A stretch of 59,870 bases of DNA from an uncultured Lachnospiraceae bacterium. GTDB lineage: Bacteria; Bacillota; Clostridia; Lachnospirales; Lachnospiraceae. The stretch spans positions 1 through 59,870 of the forward strand of contig CANRIM010000012.1 in NCBI GenBank assembly GCA_947630695.1, in the 5' to 3' direction. The notes under the pieces are model-generated. The model did no database searches. It was not told the DNA's origin and saw only the letters and a list, made by a program, of their open reading frames with translations. A program made the translations under genes and the position numbers. Positions within the stretch are counted from its first letter, which is position 1; every line of letters starts with the position of its first letter. Shown here in pieces: positions 17,401-26,954 of the stretch.

Positions 17401-20400
17401 TTTACTGTTATTATTGTCGTAGGTAACTTTAATTTTCGGTGCTGTTTTATCAATGGTAAATTCGCTCTGATATTGCCCGATTACTGCAGCGTTTCCGGAA
17501 CGATCAGTGTATTCAATTGTGAATTTATAATCGGCATTCTCCCTAAACTCGACAGTGCCAGTGTACACATCACCATCTTTACTGAATGTGGGCTTTACCT
17601 TTTCCGTAGTATGCACGCCCGCATCTGTTGTCTTGTCGACGGTGATCACCAGAAGATTGTCCTTTGTCAAATCATCTTCAAAGAAGTTGGCTTCGTCGAT
17701 AGTGATAGTAGCAACCCTGTCATTATTATAATATTTCTCGTAAACTGCATCGTTATTGTCATATGTCACATTGATTACGGGAGCGACATTGTCGACTACA
17801 ACAGCATTTCCATCAGCCAAACTCTTTTTATTCCCTGATTTATCAAAAACATCAAAGGAAACAAATCCACGGAACTGCGCAGGAATTTCAAATGTTGTAG
17901 AAGCTTTGTTGCCTTCACGAGATAATTGACTTTCACTCGTTTTGACACCTGTCTTACCAACATTTTTCTTGCTTGTATTCTCCTGAACCGTATAGGAGTA
18001 CACAAAGTAATCCACTCCGGCAAAATCGTCTGTGGCTTCGAGCATCGCTTTCACGGGAGCCTTATAGAACCCGAATGTCAGAGTTTCTAAAAGTACGCCA
18101 ACGAAATCCGGTTCATAGGAAATTTTCAGGTTATTCGGATCGCTCTTATCAATGCAGAAAGAATCAGTAACTTCCTTCTCCTGAGGCGTTCCGGCAAGGT
18201 TTGTATATTTGAGATTCAGATTGTAGTTTCCCTCGATATCCAGTGGAATCTGTGCAGTCCATACATTTAATTCGGACTCTGTCCAATTATTCTGATCCTT
18301 CAAATAAGTATCATACGCCTTACTGCTCAAATCAACAGGAATCTTGCCTGTCACATCCGTTGCAGAAATCGTGAAGTCAACTTCACTTGCACGGAAAGTG
18401 CTTTCAGCAATATGAATCGTTGCGACCCGGTCAACCTTGTAGTAGGTGTCGTTCAGTGCATCCATGTTATCATAGGAAATCGAAAGCTTCGGAGATTCCT
18501 TATTAATAACGAATTCCTTCTGATACTCTGCAACAGATCCAACATTACCAGAGCGATCGGTATACTCAATTTCAAACTTATACTCTGCATTCTCTTTAAA
18601 CTCAATTGTGGCTGTGTATATATCGCCCGCTTTTGTAAACTCTGGATACATCTTTGTTGTTGTTGTTTTCGAGCTATTCAAAAGACGTTTGGTTACAGAG
18701 ATTGCAAGGTACTCCTTGTCGGTTTCGGGGATCAGATCATATAAATCCTTCGCGCTCCATTCAGTATCGCCAAAGAAGTTTGCTTCGTCGATGGTGATTG
18801 TTGCGATCCTGTCTTTATCGTAATATTTCTCGTTTCTTACATCATTATTGTCATAGGACACCGTAATTCCAGGGGCAATATCGTCAACAACAATAACTTT
18901 ATCGTCCGCCTTATCTTCACTGTTACCTGCCATATCAGTTGCGACAAATGAAACTTTGCCGCGGAACTGTGCAGGAATCTGAAATGTTGCGCTGGCAGAA
19001 TTTCCGGAAGGTGTTATTTCAGCATGCTCTATACGCTGATCTTCTTTTCCATGATTCTTTGTGCTCACACCATCGCTTACTGCATAAGTATAGGTAAAGT
19101 AATCAATTTCGGAGGTTTCATCCTCTGCTTCAATTGTAACGGTTACCGGAGCCTTATAAAATCCAAAGGAAAACGTCTCCAAAACAGTATCTAAAACCGA
19201 TTTAGAGTAAGTAATCTTCATGCTGTCCTGTTTTGGTGCAACCTTATCCACCACAAACTGATCAGGTGCAACAGAGTCGATAAACTGAACTGTTTCATTA
19301 GGATTTCCGGCTTTGTCGGAGCATATAGGAGCAAAGCTGTAATGCCCATCTACGGCAAACTCAATTGTCGCTGTGTGGACATCACCATCGTGCTGCCAGT
19401 TGGAATCATTCTGGAGGTAGGTATCATAGTCTGCCATTGGGGAACCTGACCGCACGACACCGGCTGAAAAAGTGGTGGCATCAAAATTATGTTCTGTTAC
19501 CTTAATCGTCGCTTCCCGGTTTGCGCCAAAATATATTTCATTCAGCGCTGTATCTTTTCTGAAAGATACTTCAATAGCCGGAGCAATCTTATCAATCGTG
19601 AATTCTTTCTGATAATCGCTAATGACTGCCTCATTCCCCGACCTGTCTGTGTACTGAATGGTCAACGTATAATCTGCATCTTCATTAAAGGAAATTGTGG
19701 CGATATATTTATCTCCGTTTTTGCTGAATACAGGATATTGCTTTGTATCTGTATGAATGCCGTCATCCGTTGTCTTCCCAACAAGAATCTCAAGATAGTT
19801 GTTTTCCTTGTCGGGAATAACATCATAAAAATCGGCTTGATTATACTCAGATGTACCAAAGAAATTGGCCTCGTCAATTTCTATCGTAGCGGTCCTGTTA
19901 GAGGTGTAGTATTCTTCATTAACTGCTTCTGCATCATCGTTGTAGCTCACTGTGACACCAGGCGCAATCGTATCTACTATAATAAGCCTACCATCTGTAA
20001 GCAACTCCGATGCATTACCGCCTTTGTCTGTAGCTTTGAATGAAACCTGTCCTCGGAATTGAGCAGGGATTTCAAATGTTACACTTGCCACTCCATCATC
20101 GCTCAGTTCAAAATTGTCGTTTGAACTGTCAACAACAACCTTTTCTTTCCCTTCATTGACAGTACTCGCCCCTTCCTGAACGACATAAGAATATTCAAAT
20201 TTTTCAATTCCAGCCGTATCATCTTTAGCCTCAATTTTCACTTTAACCGACGGATTATAAAACCCAAAGGTCAGTGTACTGAGCGCAACTTCCTTGAAGG
20301 TTGGTTCATATGAAACTTTTAAATCATAAGGTGTTTCCGTATCAATTTTAAATCTATAGAATGTCCCGTCATCTTCCTCTGTTAAGCTGATTTTTGCATC

Positions 20401-22743
20401 ATAGTCAGCCTTATTTGTATATGACAAAGACCAATCATATACACCATCCTCTTGGAAAGTGTAAGTTCCTATATATGGGCTTTCATCTCCGTTCCAACTA
20501 ATATCTTCAGTATTTACAGTAACCGGTTGACCATCCCTTGTGATTTTTAATCCCTTTGCAACAGCATCGCGATCAAAAGTATCCCCTCTGTCATTAACAA
20601 TGATTTTAAGCGTTCTTTTTCCATTAAATACATCATTATTCGCACCCACATTTTTTGTGCCGTCAAGTGATAACGTAACAGTGGGCTGGGTTGAATTAAT
20701 TTTAAGCTCCTGCGTTGCTATAAATGTATTGCCTGCAATATCCGTAACAGTCAAAACAACTGATATATCATTTCTATTATGCGTCGCTGCATCAATTTTA
20801 ATAGCGTCATCTTTACTGAATGTATTCTGGATATCTCCATCTCCGTGCTCGTAAAGAATCTGTGTTGCTTCTTGATTAGAACCGAATTTGACATAATATT
20901 CTATCTTTTGTATTCCAGAAAATTTGCCGGGATCTTCAGCGAAAACTTTCAATACAACATCTGACTTATGATATCCCCATTCATTAGCGGGAGGAACAGA
21001 TTCAATTGTCGCTGTGGGATTCGTCTCATCAACAACGACTTCTATCTCTTTATCTTCCATCTCCACATCATGCCAATCGGCGTATAATTCGCCTTCAGCC
21101 ATGTAGTAAAGCTGAATCCTTTTAACGATAACAGACTTTGATACTAATACAGATTGTTCGGATATACTTCCACCGATAATTTTTCCATCGCTGTCATATA
21201 ATCTCAATCCGTCTTTTTCAGTTGAAAATTCGATTGAGCTATCTTTTTTGATGATAAACAGTGTTGCATCCTCATTTTTTCTAAGAGCAGAAGATGATTT
21301 ATCGATCGAGACATCCGAAGCTAATGCTTTCGATTTTTCCTTGAATGATACTTCAATACTTTTGTCTTCTTTAATATTATTTATTTCAAAATGAATGCCT
21401 TTTTCATCATTCACTATGTTTTCTATTTCTGTAGATTTATTTACAGTAACACTTTCCACAGTGAACCCATCATCCGGAACAAGGTAGACAGTTTTAGAAC
21501 CATCGTATTCTACTTCATAAGATCCTTCAACATTAACAGAACCGTTGTCAACTTTTTGCACGCTTACAGTATAGACATTAGGGGCAAAAATAATCACGAT
21601 GGAATAATCCTTCGTTTTATCAAGTTCCTTCTGGAAGCCTGAATCATTGTCTCCTGTTACTTCAGTAACGGGAGTGTCGTTAATGGATACACTACGAACA
21701 CGACATCCTTCGCTTGGTTGTGCTTTGACAGTTATTTTATCCGCCTCTTCATTCTCTTTTACTGTTACCTCCCCTCCGGAAGTTACACTGTTCCCATTGA
21801 TTTCTACCTGACCGTTACCGGTATACTCAACATGAACCACATACACTTTTACAAAGCGCACTTCTACTGCCGTGTCTTTTTCTACAGAAAATAATTTCGT
21901 AAATGAAGTGTTGTCTGTAAGGTGTTCTGGTTCATTATCATCCCCGATTTTCACCGAGGAAATCTGATATCCCTCAGAAGCCTGAACAGAGAGTTGAACC
22001 TCGGAGCCGTTATCGGCTAGTATTGTTTCATTACTGCCGTTCAATGTAACAGTTCCACCTTCATTTTTGTCAATAGAAACGGTGTGTCTTTTATTCACCA
22101 CAACGGAAACAGAAATATCATCGCTCACTGTCAGCGTTTCAGAGTATTTCTGATCGTCAGTTATTATTTTACTGACATCTGCAGCAGAGACAGATTTTAT
22201 GTATGCTCCCTCTTCGGGGACAATTTCCAAAGTAACTTCGGAGCCTTGATTGACAGAAATTTCTTTGTTCTCTGCTCCGTTTAATTTGACCGTTGCCGTC
22301 CCGGAACCGGTCAAATCTACAGTTACTTTCTTCTGAGCAACCGATGCCTTGCTCAGGGCGATATCAATATTTCCGATCCATTCATCAGCTTCTGCATTTT
22401 CTACTATACCGACTTTTGATTCATATGTGTCTGCGGACACAGTATAGCTGACTTGACCGGAAATTTCTCCGCCTTTTCCTTTTTGAGTAAACTCTTCAAA
22501 GGCGGCCACACCCTGGTCATCCGTAGTTTTTGTCCAGCTATGACCGGATTCATCAGATAATATGACCGAAGCACCATGAACCGGGTTTTCCCCTTCCTTA
22601 ACTGTAATGGTAAAAACATTCGGATGGGTAACGCTGGCTGCAAAAACACTGGGTGTACTGGCAGGCAGCATAGCGACAACCATCATAACGGAAAGTAACA
22701 GTGCTAATGCACGGTTGAAAGCTTTGTTCTTTGCATGACTCAT
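14485..22743 (-). CDS. Giant Ig-repeat surface protein with C-terminal membrane anchor
   Basis: 2752 residues. Signal peptide about 1-36 (ALALLLSVMMVVAMLPAS), a CnaB-like domain to about 125, four InlB-B-like beta repeats (pattern GxVxxNG...G..V...V.P.xGy.I.SV) to about 470, then some 20 bacterial Ig-like domains. About residues 800-1880 are a threefold super-repeat with a period near 350-365 residues: module A (TFGFYxxPV ... FRGxVSF), module B (YYxxxRxATIxIDEANFF ... YTDRSGN) and module C (ATIxITEHNF ... YADxAGN). The C-terminus is one membrane helix (GVIAVMAGIWLLIVLLKKKK) with no LPxTG. The start overlaps the upstream membrane-protein stop by 4 nt (ATGA), so it is coupled to the T7SS operon. 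It may be an adhesin or the wall-spanning part of the machine. Confidence 0.9.
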   Translation of the reverse strand: MSHAKNKAFNRALALLLSVMMVVAMLPASTPSVFAASVTHPNVFTITVKEGENPVHGASVILSDESGHSWTKTTDDQGVAAFEEFTQKGKGGEISGQVSYTVSADTYESKVGIVENAEADEWIGNIDIALSKASVAQKKVTVDLTGSGTATVKLNGAENKEISVNQGSEVTLEIVPEEGAYIKSVSAADVSKIITDDQKYSETLTVSDDISVSVVVNKRHTVSIDKNEGGTVTLNGSNETILADNGSEVQLSVQASEGYQISSVKIGDDNEPEHLTDNTSFTKLFSVEKDTAVEVRFVKVYVVHVEYTGNGQVEINGNSVTSGGEVTVKENEEADKITVKAQPSEGCRVRSVSINDTPVTEVTGDNDSGFQKELDKTKDYSIVIIFAPNVYTVSVQKVDNGSVNVEGSYEVEYDGSKTVYLVPDDGFTVESVTVNKSTEIENIVNDEKGIHFEINNIKEDKSIEVSFKEKSKALASDVSIDKSSSALRKNEDATLFIIKKDSSIEFSTEKDGLRLYDSDGKIIGGSISEQSVLVSKSVIVKRIQLYYMAEGELYADWHDVEMEDKEIEVVVDETNPTATIESVPPANEWGYHKSDVVLKVFAEDPGKFSGIQKIEYYVKFGSNQEATQILYEHGDGDIQNTFSKDDAIKIDAATHNRNDISVVLTVTDIAGNTFIATQELKINSTQPTVTLSLDGTKNVGANNDVFNGKRTLKIIVNDRGDTFDRDAVAKGLKITRDGQPVTVNTEDISWNGDESPYIGTYTFQEDGVYDWSLSYTNKADYDAKISLTEEDDGTFYRFKIDTETPYDLKVSYEPTFKEVALSTLTFGFYNPSVKVKIEAKDDTAGIEKFEYSYVVQEGASTVNEGKEKVVVDSSNDNFELSDDGVASVTFEIPAQFRGQVSFKATDKGGNASELLTDGRLIIVDTIAPGVTVSYNDDAEAVNEEYYTSNRTATIEIDEANFFGTSEYNQADFYDVIPDKENNYLEILVGKTTDDGIHTDTKQYPVFSKNGDKYIATISFNEDADYTLTIQYTDRSGNEAVISDYQKEFTIDKIAPAIEVSFRKDTALNEIYFGANREATIKVTEHNFDATTFSAGVVRSGSPMADYDTYLQNDSNWQHDGDVHTATIEFAVDGHYSFAPICSDKAGNPNETVQFIDSVAPDQFVVDKVAPKQDSMKITYSKSVLDTVLETFSFGFYKAPVTVTIEAEDETSEIDYFTYTYAVSDGVSTKNHGKEDQRIEHAEITPSGNSASATFQIPAQFRGKVSFVATDMAGNSEDKADDKVIVVDDIAPGITVSYDNNDVRNEKYYDKDRIATITIDEANFFGDTEWSAKDLYDLIPETDKEYLAISVTKRLLNSSKTTTTKMYPEFTKAGDIYTATIEFKENAEYKFEIEYTDRSGNVGSVAEYQKEFVINKESPKLSISYDNMDALNDTYYKVDRVATIHIAESTFRASEVDFTISATDVTGKIPVDLSSKAYDTYLKDQNNWTESELNVWTAQIPLDIEGNYNLNLKYTNLAGTPQEKEVTDSFCIDKSDPNNLKISYEPDFVGVLLETLTFGFYKAPVKAMLEATDDFAGVDYFVYSYTVQENTSKKNVGKTGVKTSESQLSREGNKASTTFEIPAQFRGFVSFDVFDKSGNKKSLADGNAVVVDNVAPVINVTYDNNDAVYEKYYNNDRVATITIDEANFFEDDLTKDNLLVITVDKTTDAGVHTTEKVKPTFSKDGDVYTGTVEFRENADYKFTIEYTDRSGNAAVIGQYQSEFTIDKTAPKIKVTYDNNNSKNGDQFKEDRTATIVITEHNFKPSDVIAKVVGSGSEIKRYADYLKVEDNWTSIGDVHTAAIQYNEEAHYEFSIAYADMAGNVNTPVDYADSVAPEKFTLDKSAPTQLTITIDSKSVLGNNSIAFDTFYDKAVSVKLAANCNISGLESLKYQKVSSAPEYDPNGQWIDYNAETGIVVSPSEKFIIYFRAEDRAGNYAIVNSTGIVVDDKMPEGTDEKNAPEIDIRPAASNANGFHNGNVTVDLHVIDPKYSGQRTSATGFYSGLKKITYRIYTTDMGADIQETGTLFELGSQTNGATFDNDRLVSSWSGSITIDANKFNSNNTIVEVTAEDNAGNARVTTTKAGDIRIDVTPPRIDVSYNNNAVDSDSFFKTERTATIVVTERNFDPKDVNVMITNTDGVIPVLSDWSRISAGSGNQDDTTWSTNITYSADGDYTFDITYTDLANNFMSGVSYGDSIAPTEFTIDKTLPTISVSYSNNDVANGKYFKAARTATVTINEHNFDVNRVIFTRNATLDGAAISLPNISWSDNGNVHTATISYTADGDYTFDVTMSDLAGNQSAAADYGNSAASKEFTVDQTISKPMITGIEDGHAYKDDVIPGISFSDINYDSYEVKLTRTRKDEIGVDVTEQYIDTISVDAKGGSRTFDAFQREIENDGIYTLTVRMLDKAGNEETQTLTFTVNRFGSVYEYDGYLVSLIQDGGTYVASISDDLIITEYNANRLVNDSLNIEITLDGRSIDAAYVSNPTPNENVNVGESGWFQYQYIISKENFSNDGMYRITLSSEDEASNTPESTPDNSTDENGNAIVDTMQFRVDSTAPEITSIVGLEDRIINEQKVDIRYTVYDAIALKTITVYLDGEVQDSITSFDDVNNYSGTFTINESSSAQKVRILVEDKAGNTMDTDNFGKEDADGNIIVPMPAYAFNNTVTVSTNFFVRWYANKPLFWGSIGGVIAVMAGIWLLIVLLKKKKSEVK

Positions 22744-23225
22744 GACTCATTACCTCTCCTGATTCTATAGTTTAGATATTTATAACAAACTCCGTTTAAC
22801 ATGCAGTGCATGCCAAACAGGAAAACGAATATCGATAAAAATACAAACTGGACAACAATCTGATCGACAGTCAACTTCGTTACTATCAGTCCCAACAGGG
22901 CAACAAACATTGAAATATCTGCACACATTGCCATTCTGTTCTGAAAAAAATGTATTGCGCCAAACTGTTTCTCGTTTGGATATAATTCATTAAAATATGA
23001 ACTTCTCTTTCGACAATGGTTGATCCATATCGCAATCAAAATCGTTCCGATTAGTCCCGCCCAAAATGCTAATCCAGTAAAGACAGTGGCTAATGCATTT
23101 ATTTCACGGTATTCACTTGCGATTGGCATAAACGCTATCGACAGCGACATCAGAAAAAGCAAACCAATGAATATAAATTTCATTTTTTTTCGTCGTCTTA
23201 ATGATGGCGAAACATAATACATCAT
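22740..23225 (-). CDS. Four-helix membrane protein of unknown family
   Basis: About 161 residues with four predicted membrane helices (FIFIGLLFLMSLSIAFMPI, ATVFTGLAFWAGLIGTILIA, a third at ADISMFVALLGLIVTKL, and FVFLSIFVFLFGMHC) and an N-terminus rich in Arg/Lys. I start at ATG 23225, which has GAGG 7 nt upstream; an ATG at 23243 has none. The stop overlaps the giant-protein start by 4 nt, which suggests the two are made together and perhaps form a complex. I do not recognise the family. It is not obviously EssA, which is smaller with a different topology. Confidence 0.65.
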   Translation of the reverse strand: MMYYVSPSLRRRKKMKFIFIGLLFLMSLSIAFMPIASEYREINALATVFTGLAFWAGLIGTILIAIWINHCRKRSSYFNELYPNEKQFGAIHFFQNRMAMCADISMFVALLGLIVTKLTVDQIVVQFVFLSIFVFLFGMHCMLNGVCYKYLNYRIRRGNES

Positions 23226-23308
23226 ATTAAAGCCTCGATTCATAATTATTTATAACATCTTAATAAATTAACATCATTCTTTTGTTATAAAATTAATCAT
23301 AACTTGTG

Positions 23309-23809
23309 CTAAATTACCTCATCGGTGTGAATATAAATAACATCATCCAGCATTCTTAACTTTTTCTTCGTTGCCTTATGCTTCGTCTGCGCTTCTTTTG
23401 CAACCGGCTTTGTTTCATCACTGCCTAATAAAAATTCAGTCGAATTATCATTAAGCCTACTCGTTTGCTCCGTTTGAACTTCTGAAACTTTGTTTTCTTC
23501 GAGAACTCCTGTCTGCACCTTATTAAATGAAGTTGATACGTTTACTTTATTTTTCAGCTTTGTTGAATCCGGAATGGTAGCCGTCAGTTTACCACGATTT
23601 ACATTGGTTTCACTCGGACGGTAGGATTTGTTTCCGGATGCTTCGTTGGCCGCACGCATCTTTGCGATGGATTTTCTTGCCGTTCTTCTGGATAAATCTC
23701 CAATAACCCTTGGGATTTTGAAGTTAATCCAAAAAAATATGGCAACAACAAGGCTGATACCCGCAACTATGAAGGAGACAAGTGAAACAATAGATAATGT
23801 ATCTGCCAT
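23309..23809 (-). CDS. Single-pass membrane protein with long basic cytosolic tail
   Basis: 166 residues. One membrane helix at about 8-29 (LVSFIVAGISLVVAIFFWIN) is followed by an Arg/Lys-rich stretch (RRTARKSIAKMRAANEA) and a Ser/Thr-rich disordered tail containing STEFLLGSDET, which resembles the acidic T-x-L-L motifs of its neighbours. The stop of the kinase gene lies 2 bp upstream of its start, so it may be translated together with the kinase and could be a kinase substrate or adaptor. No family recognised. Confidence 0.6.
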   Translation of the reverse strand: MADTLSIVSLVSFIVAGISLVVAIFFWINFKIPRVIGDLSRRTARKSIAKMRAANEASGNKSYRPSETNVNRGKLTATIPDSTKLKNKVNVSTSFNKVQTGVLEENKVSEVQTEQTSRLNDNSTEFLLGSDETKPVAKEAQTKHKATKKKLRMLDDVIYIHTDEVI

Positions 23810-23811
23810 GA

Positions 23812-25536
23812 TTAACTCCTTCCTTCCACATTGGTATAGGCTCTCTGAATTGCAGTCTTGTAGGTTTCATAATTATCTTGCATTTCTGTTTTCAGTACTG
23901 TCCACAAAGTCCGCTGTGAGGCATCAATCTCATTTGCGCTGTTATAAACCCTGTCAAATAACTCCAGTACAATTTCCTGACTGACACCTGCGGAAACCAT
24001 ATCTGCTCTTCTGTCATACAGCAGCATAAAAATGTTGTTATATAGTTCCAACTTGTCATACGCCGTAGCAGAAGAATTACTTTCAATGCTGTCAAGCAAG
24101 TCGTCCAACGTATCGAAAAAATTGGAAAAATCCTCTGCTGAGGCAGTGTCGGCTGTCTGACTGAAAATATATTTTTTGTAAAAGTCGCAGATTTGAAAAT
24201 AACACTCGGAAAGCTGCATGTTACCGGACGATTGCTCCACCTGCGAATCCTGAATAAAAGTATGGTTTTGGTTCAAATAGACATATGCTTTATTAATTCT
24301 CGCGCTGAAGTTTTCATTCTGCGAAAGAGTCCTGTCATAATATGTAAAACACATTTTCCCGATACGATAGTTAATTTCTGAAAAACCCGTATAATCGCTG
24401 CTGTACTTCGTATCATCGTTCGGATCATAAAGCGCTTCAAACTGCTTTAATTCTTCTGAGGTGAGCAGTTTCTCAGCATCGGAATCCGACCTTGTGTTAA
24501 TATCGTTATCGAATGTATCCAAAATGCGGTCATATGCCCTCGTATCACTCGGATACAGATCAATAGCCATTTTATAATTTTCAATATTGTTCTGAGACGC
24601 AATATACGCTTCATAATTGTTTGTGTTAATCATGGTAGCAAGTCCACGGCAGACAATCCCGGAGATTAACATCACAATGCATAAACTTGCTGCGGCAATA
24701 AAGGCACCGAGTTTTCTTTTTTGTTTTTTCTTAAACCCTTTGGTGATAAGTTCGGGGTGCTCAAGGTCATAAAGTAAATCCTCACAGTTTTGATATCGGT
24801 TTTCCGCAGCCGGCTGAACGCACTTGTCAATGATTGCCTCAATACCTTCTGAAAGCTCCGGATTCCACTGACGTACCGGGGCGTAAGAATCGCCGTTTCT
24901 CGGATCAATCCCGGTCAACAGATGATGCATCGTCATACCCAGGGCGAAAATATCGGAACGCGGGTCAGTCTGACCGCTATACTGCTCCGGAGGAGCGTAG
25001 CCTTTTGTACCGAGAACCGTCGTATCGGCAAGATTTTGTTCCTTATATTCACGCGCAATGCCGAAATCAATGATTTTAACATTGCCTTCCGGCTTCAGCA
25101 TTACGTTCGCAGGTTTCATATCCCGATAAATTATCGGCGGTTTTTGAGAATGCAGATATGATAGTGCATCACACAACTGTTTTGCCCAGTTTATGACCAT
25201 TTCTTCAGGCTGGGCACCATATTCATTTAGGATTTTATCAAGAGATTCCCCCTCGATATAATCCATGATGACATAAATCGTAATACCGTTATCAATAATA
25301 TCGACAATACGTGGTAATGCAGGATGATCCAGCCGTTTCATAAGATTGGCTTCGGCTAAGAGACTGTTAACAATGATCTCATCGTTTTTCCCGTTGCCCT
25401 TTTTACGAATTTCCTTAACTGCCCACTGTTTATTGAGACGCTTGTCCATAGAAAGATAAACTACCGACATACCGCCATGGCCTATTTCTTTCAGTATCTC
25501 ATACTTACCATCAATAACGGTTCCAATTTCCGCCAT
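23812..25536 (-). CDS. Transmembrane Ser/Thr protein kinase without PASTA domains
   Basis: 574 residues. The kinase domain covers about 13-260: glycine loop IGHGGMSVVY, catalytic lysine K41 (WAVKEI), catalytic loop YRDMKPAN (Y replaces the usual H, as in many bacterial kinases), DFG at 157-159 and activation-loop threonines T172/T173 before GTKGYAPPE. A membrane helix at about 277-299 is followed by a 270-residue helical, TPR-like outer domain instead of PASTA repeats. It follows the PP2C gene by 11 bp. Likely targets are the T-x-L-L motif arrays and FHA partners in this operon (inference). Confidence 0.93.
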   Translation of the reverse strand: MAEIGTVIDGKYEILKEIGHGGMSVVYLSMDKRLNKQWAVKEIRKKGNGKNDEIIVNSLLAEANLMKRLDHPALPRIVDIIDNGITIYVIMDYIEGESLDKILNEYGAQPEEMVINWAKQLCDALSYLHSQKPPIIYRDMKPANVMLKPEGNVKIIDFGIAREYKEQNLADTTVLGTKGYAPPEQYSGQTDPRSDIFALGMTMHHLLTGIDPRNGDSYAPVRQWNPELSEGIEAIIDKCVQPAAENRYQNCEDLLYDLEHPELITKGFKKKQKRKLGAFIAAASLCIVMLISGIVCRGLATMINTNNYEAYIASQNNIENYKMAIDLYPSDTRAYDRILDTFDNDINTRSDSDAEKLLTSEELKQFEALYDPNDDTKYSSDYTGFSEINYRIGKMCFTYYDRTLSQNENFSARINKAYVYLNQNHTFIQDSQVEQSSGNMQLSECYFQICDFYKKYIFSQTADTASAEDFSNFFDTLDDLLDSIESNSSATAYDKLELYNNIFMLLYDRRADMVSAGVSQEIVLELFDRVYNSANEIDASQRTLWTVLKTEMQDNYETYKTAIQRAYTNVEGRS

Positions 25537-25547
25537 GTCATCTCACC

Positions 25548-26309
25548 TCATTCCACCTTAATCAAGATAACAGAGATATTGTCCTTTTCATTTCGGGACT
25601 TTACCTGCTCAATCAGGTATTTCGTGTTATTATGCATTGCCTGCTTGTTTATCAGATTGATGGGATTCAGCGATTCATACATTTCTTCCTCGGTGATTTC
25701 ATGTCGAAAACCGTCTGAGCAGAGCATATAGGCTCCTTTCTCTGTTTTTCCGCACAGTACTTGCGGATCAACAACCGCAGAGGCACCCACACACTGCAAA
25801 AGGAGATTCCTGCGTTTGTCTGTTTTAGCTTGTTCCAGCGTCATAGTTCCACGGCTGATTTCTCTTGCAATAAAGGTTTGATCCGTCGTAAGCTGCTGCA
25901 TGGAAGAGCCGATTCGATAAACACGGGAATCCCCTACATGAACAATAACGTATTGATCACCAATAAAAAGGATTCCGGAGAATGTTGTACCCAGGCTTTC
26001 GTTTATTCTATTTCCATATTCAGCAATTTTTACGTTAAGATCTTTTAGCATCAGCGCCCATTTACCACCAATGACATCCAGATTAACATCGTCCAACTCA
26101 TAAGAAAGACTTTCATCAAACCACTTGGAAAACGCCTGTACAACAGTTGCGCTGGCAAGTTCACCTTTAGAGAGTCCACCCATGCCATCGCAGACAATAG
26201 CCATCAATACCTCACCATTGTCATATGCAGCATGCTTAATCAAAACACTATCTTGATTTGTACCCTTACTGATTCCGATATCAGTATCCGCAGTTGCTAA
26301 AAACCGCAT
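25548..26309 (-). CDS. PP2C-type Ser/Thr phosphatase
   Basis: 253 residues from ATG 26309 (MRFLATADTDIG), which has AAGGAGGAGC 7 nt upstream; an ATG further up lies inside the preceding gene. Metal-binding motifs are CDGMGG (40-45), HVGDSRVYRI (124-133), LCSDG (196-200) and a final N-D-N (EKDNISVILIKVE). This is the cytosolic PrpC/Stp family that dephosphorylates kinase targets. It lies between the zinc-ribbon membrane gene and the kinase gene, a standard kinase/phosphatase pair embedded in the T7SS operon. Confidence 0.93.
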   Translation of the reverse strand: MRFLATADTDIGISKGTNQDSVLIKHAAYDNGEVLMAIVCDGMGGLSKGELASATVVQAFSKWFDESLSYELDDVNLDVIGGKWALMLKDLNVKIAEYGNRINESLGTTFSGILFIGDQYVIVHVGDSRVYRIGSSMQQLTTDQTFIAREISRGTMTLEQAKTDKRRNLLLQCVGASAVVDPQVLCGKTEKGAYMLCSDGFRHEITEEEMYESLNPINLINKQAMHNNTKYLIEQVKSRNEKDNISVILIKVE

Positions 26310-26323
26310 CTTTTTGCTCCTCC

Positions 26324-26941
26324 TTACCCAATAGGTTTTGAGGGGAGTACCCCAGATCTGCAATACTGTTTGTACGCATCATTTACTTTTTTGAGCGTAA
26401 TTGTAGAGTAAATTCCAATAATCAAAGCAACAATTCCGCTGGGCGAACCACTGGTTGCAAGCGAAATTACGGAACATACTCCACTGTATATGGAAACCGA
26501 AAGCGGCAAACCCCATTTTTTTGTCGTTAATATCAAAACGCCTATAGTGATATAAAATACAATATCTATAATTGAAAAAAAATTGCCGAGGAACAATAGT
26601 GGTATACTAATTGCACCGGTAATTAATGAAATTACACCAATTGCCGTTGTCCATCCCTTTGCTTTTTTGGTGACAAATCTTTCATAGAATTCCTTTTCAC
26701 TTAATTTCCGGGAAGCATCGTATGAATTCGAAATATAGGACGTCGGCGTCGGCGTATATCCAGGCATGTCTTCAAGATTTAACTCTCCGGTTTCTTCGGT
26801 GAGTAAAGATGTTTCCTCATTATCATCTGTTAAAAGACATGTTTCCTCGTCCGTGGGAATAGACACAGGTGTCCCACATTGATAGCAGAATTTAGCTGTA
26901 TCGTCTAATACTGTATTACATTTCTGACACACTTTGCTCAT
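26324..26941 (-). CDS. Zinc-ribbon membrane protein with T-x-L-L motifs
   Basis: 205 residues from ATG 26941, supported by GAAGGAG 6 nt upstream. The N-terminus is a zinc ribbon (CQKCNTVLD ... FCYQCGTPV). Residues 30-55 contain acidic motifs EETCLL, EETSLL and EETGEL, like those in the preceding FHA protein. Three or four membrane helices follow (about 97-190). The motifs may be phosphorylated by the adjacent kinase and bound by the FHA domains, making this a membrane docking point. That is inference; the family itself is not recognised beyond the zinc ribbon. Confidence 0.75.
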   Translation of the reverse strand: MSKVCQKCNTVLDDTAKFCYQCGTPVSIPTDEETCLLTDDNEETSLLTEETGELNLEDMPGYTPTPTSYISNSYDASRKLSEKEFYERFVTKKAKGWTTAIGVISLITGAISIPLLFLGNFFSIIDIVFYITIGVLILTTKKWGLPLSVSIYSGVCSVISLATSGSPSGIVALIIGIYSTITLKKVNDAYKQYCRSGVLPSKPIG

Positions 26942-26954
26942 ATGTTTGCTCCTT

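Noticed and set aside
19489-20043. 184-codon plus-strand ORF and several similar ones inside 14485-22743
   Set aside because: They recur with the period of the Ig super-repeat on the other strand, as expected for shadows of the giant gene.
23309-23809. EssA or EssB encoded by the small membrane genes 22740-23809
   Set aside because: Topology, size and motifs do not match EssA or EssB; they are left as unknown membrane proteins.
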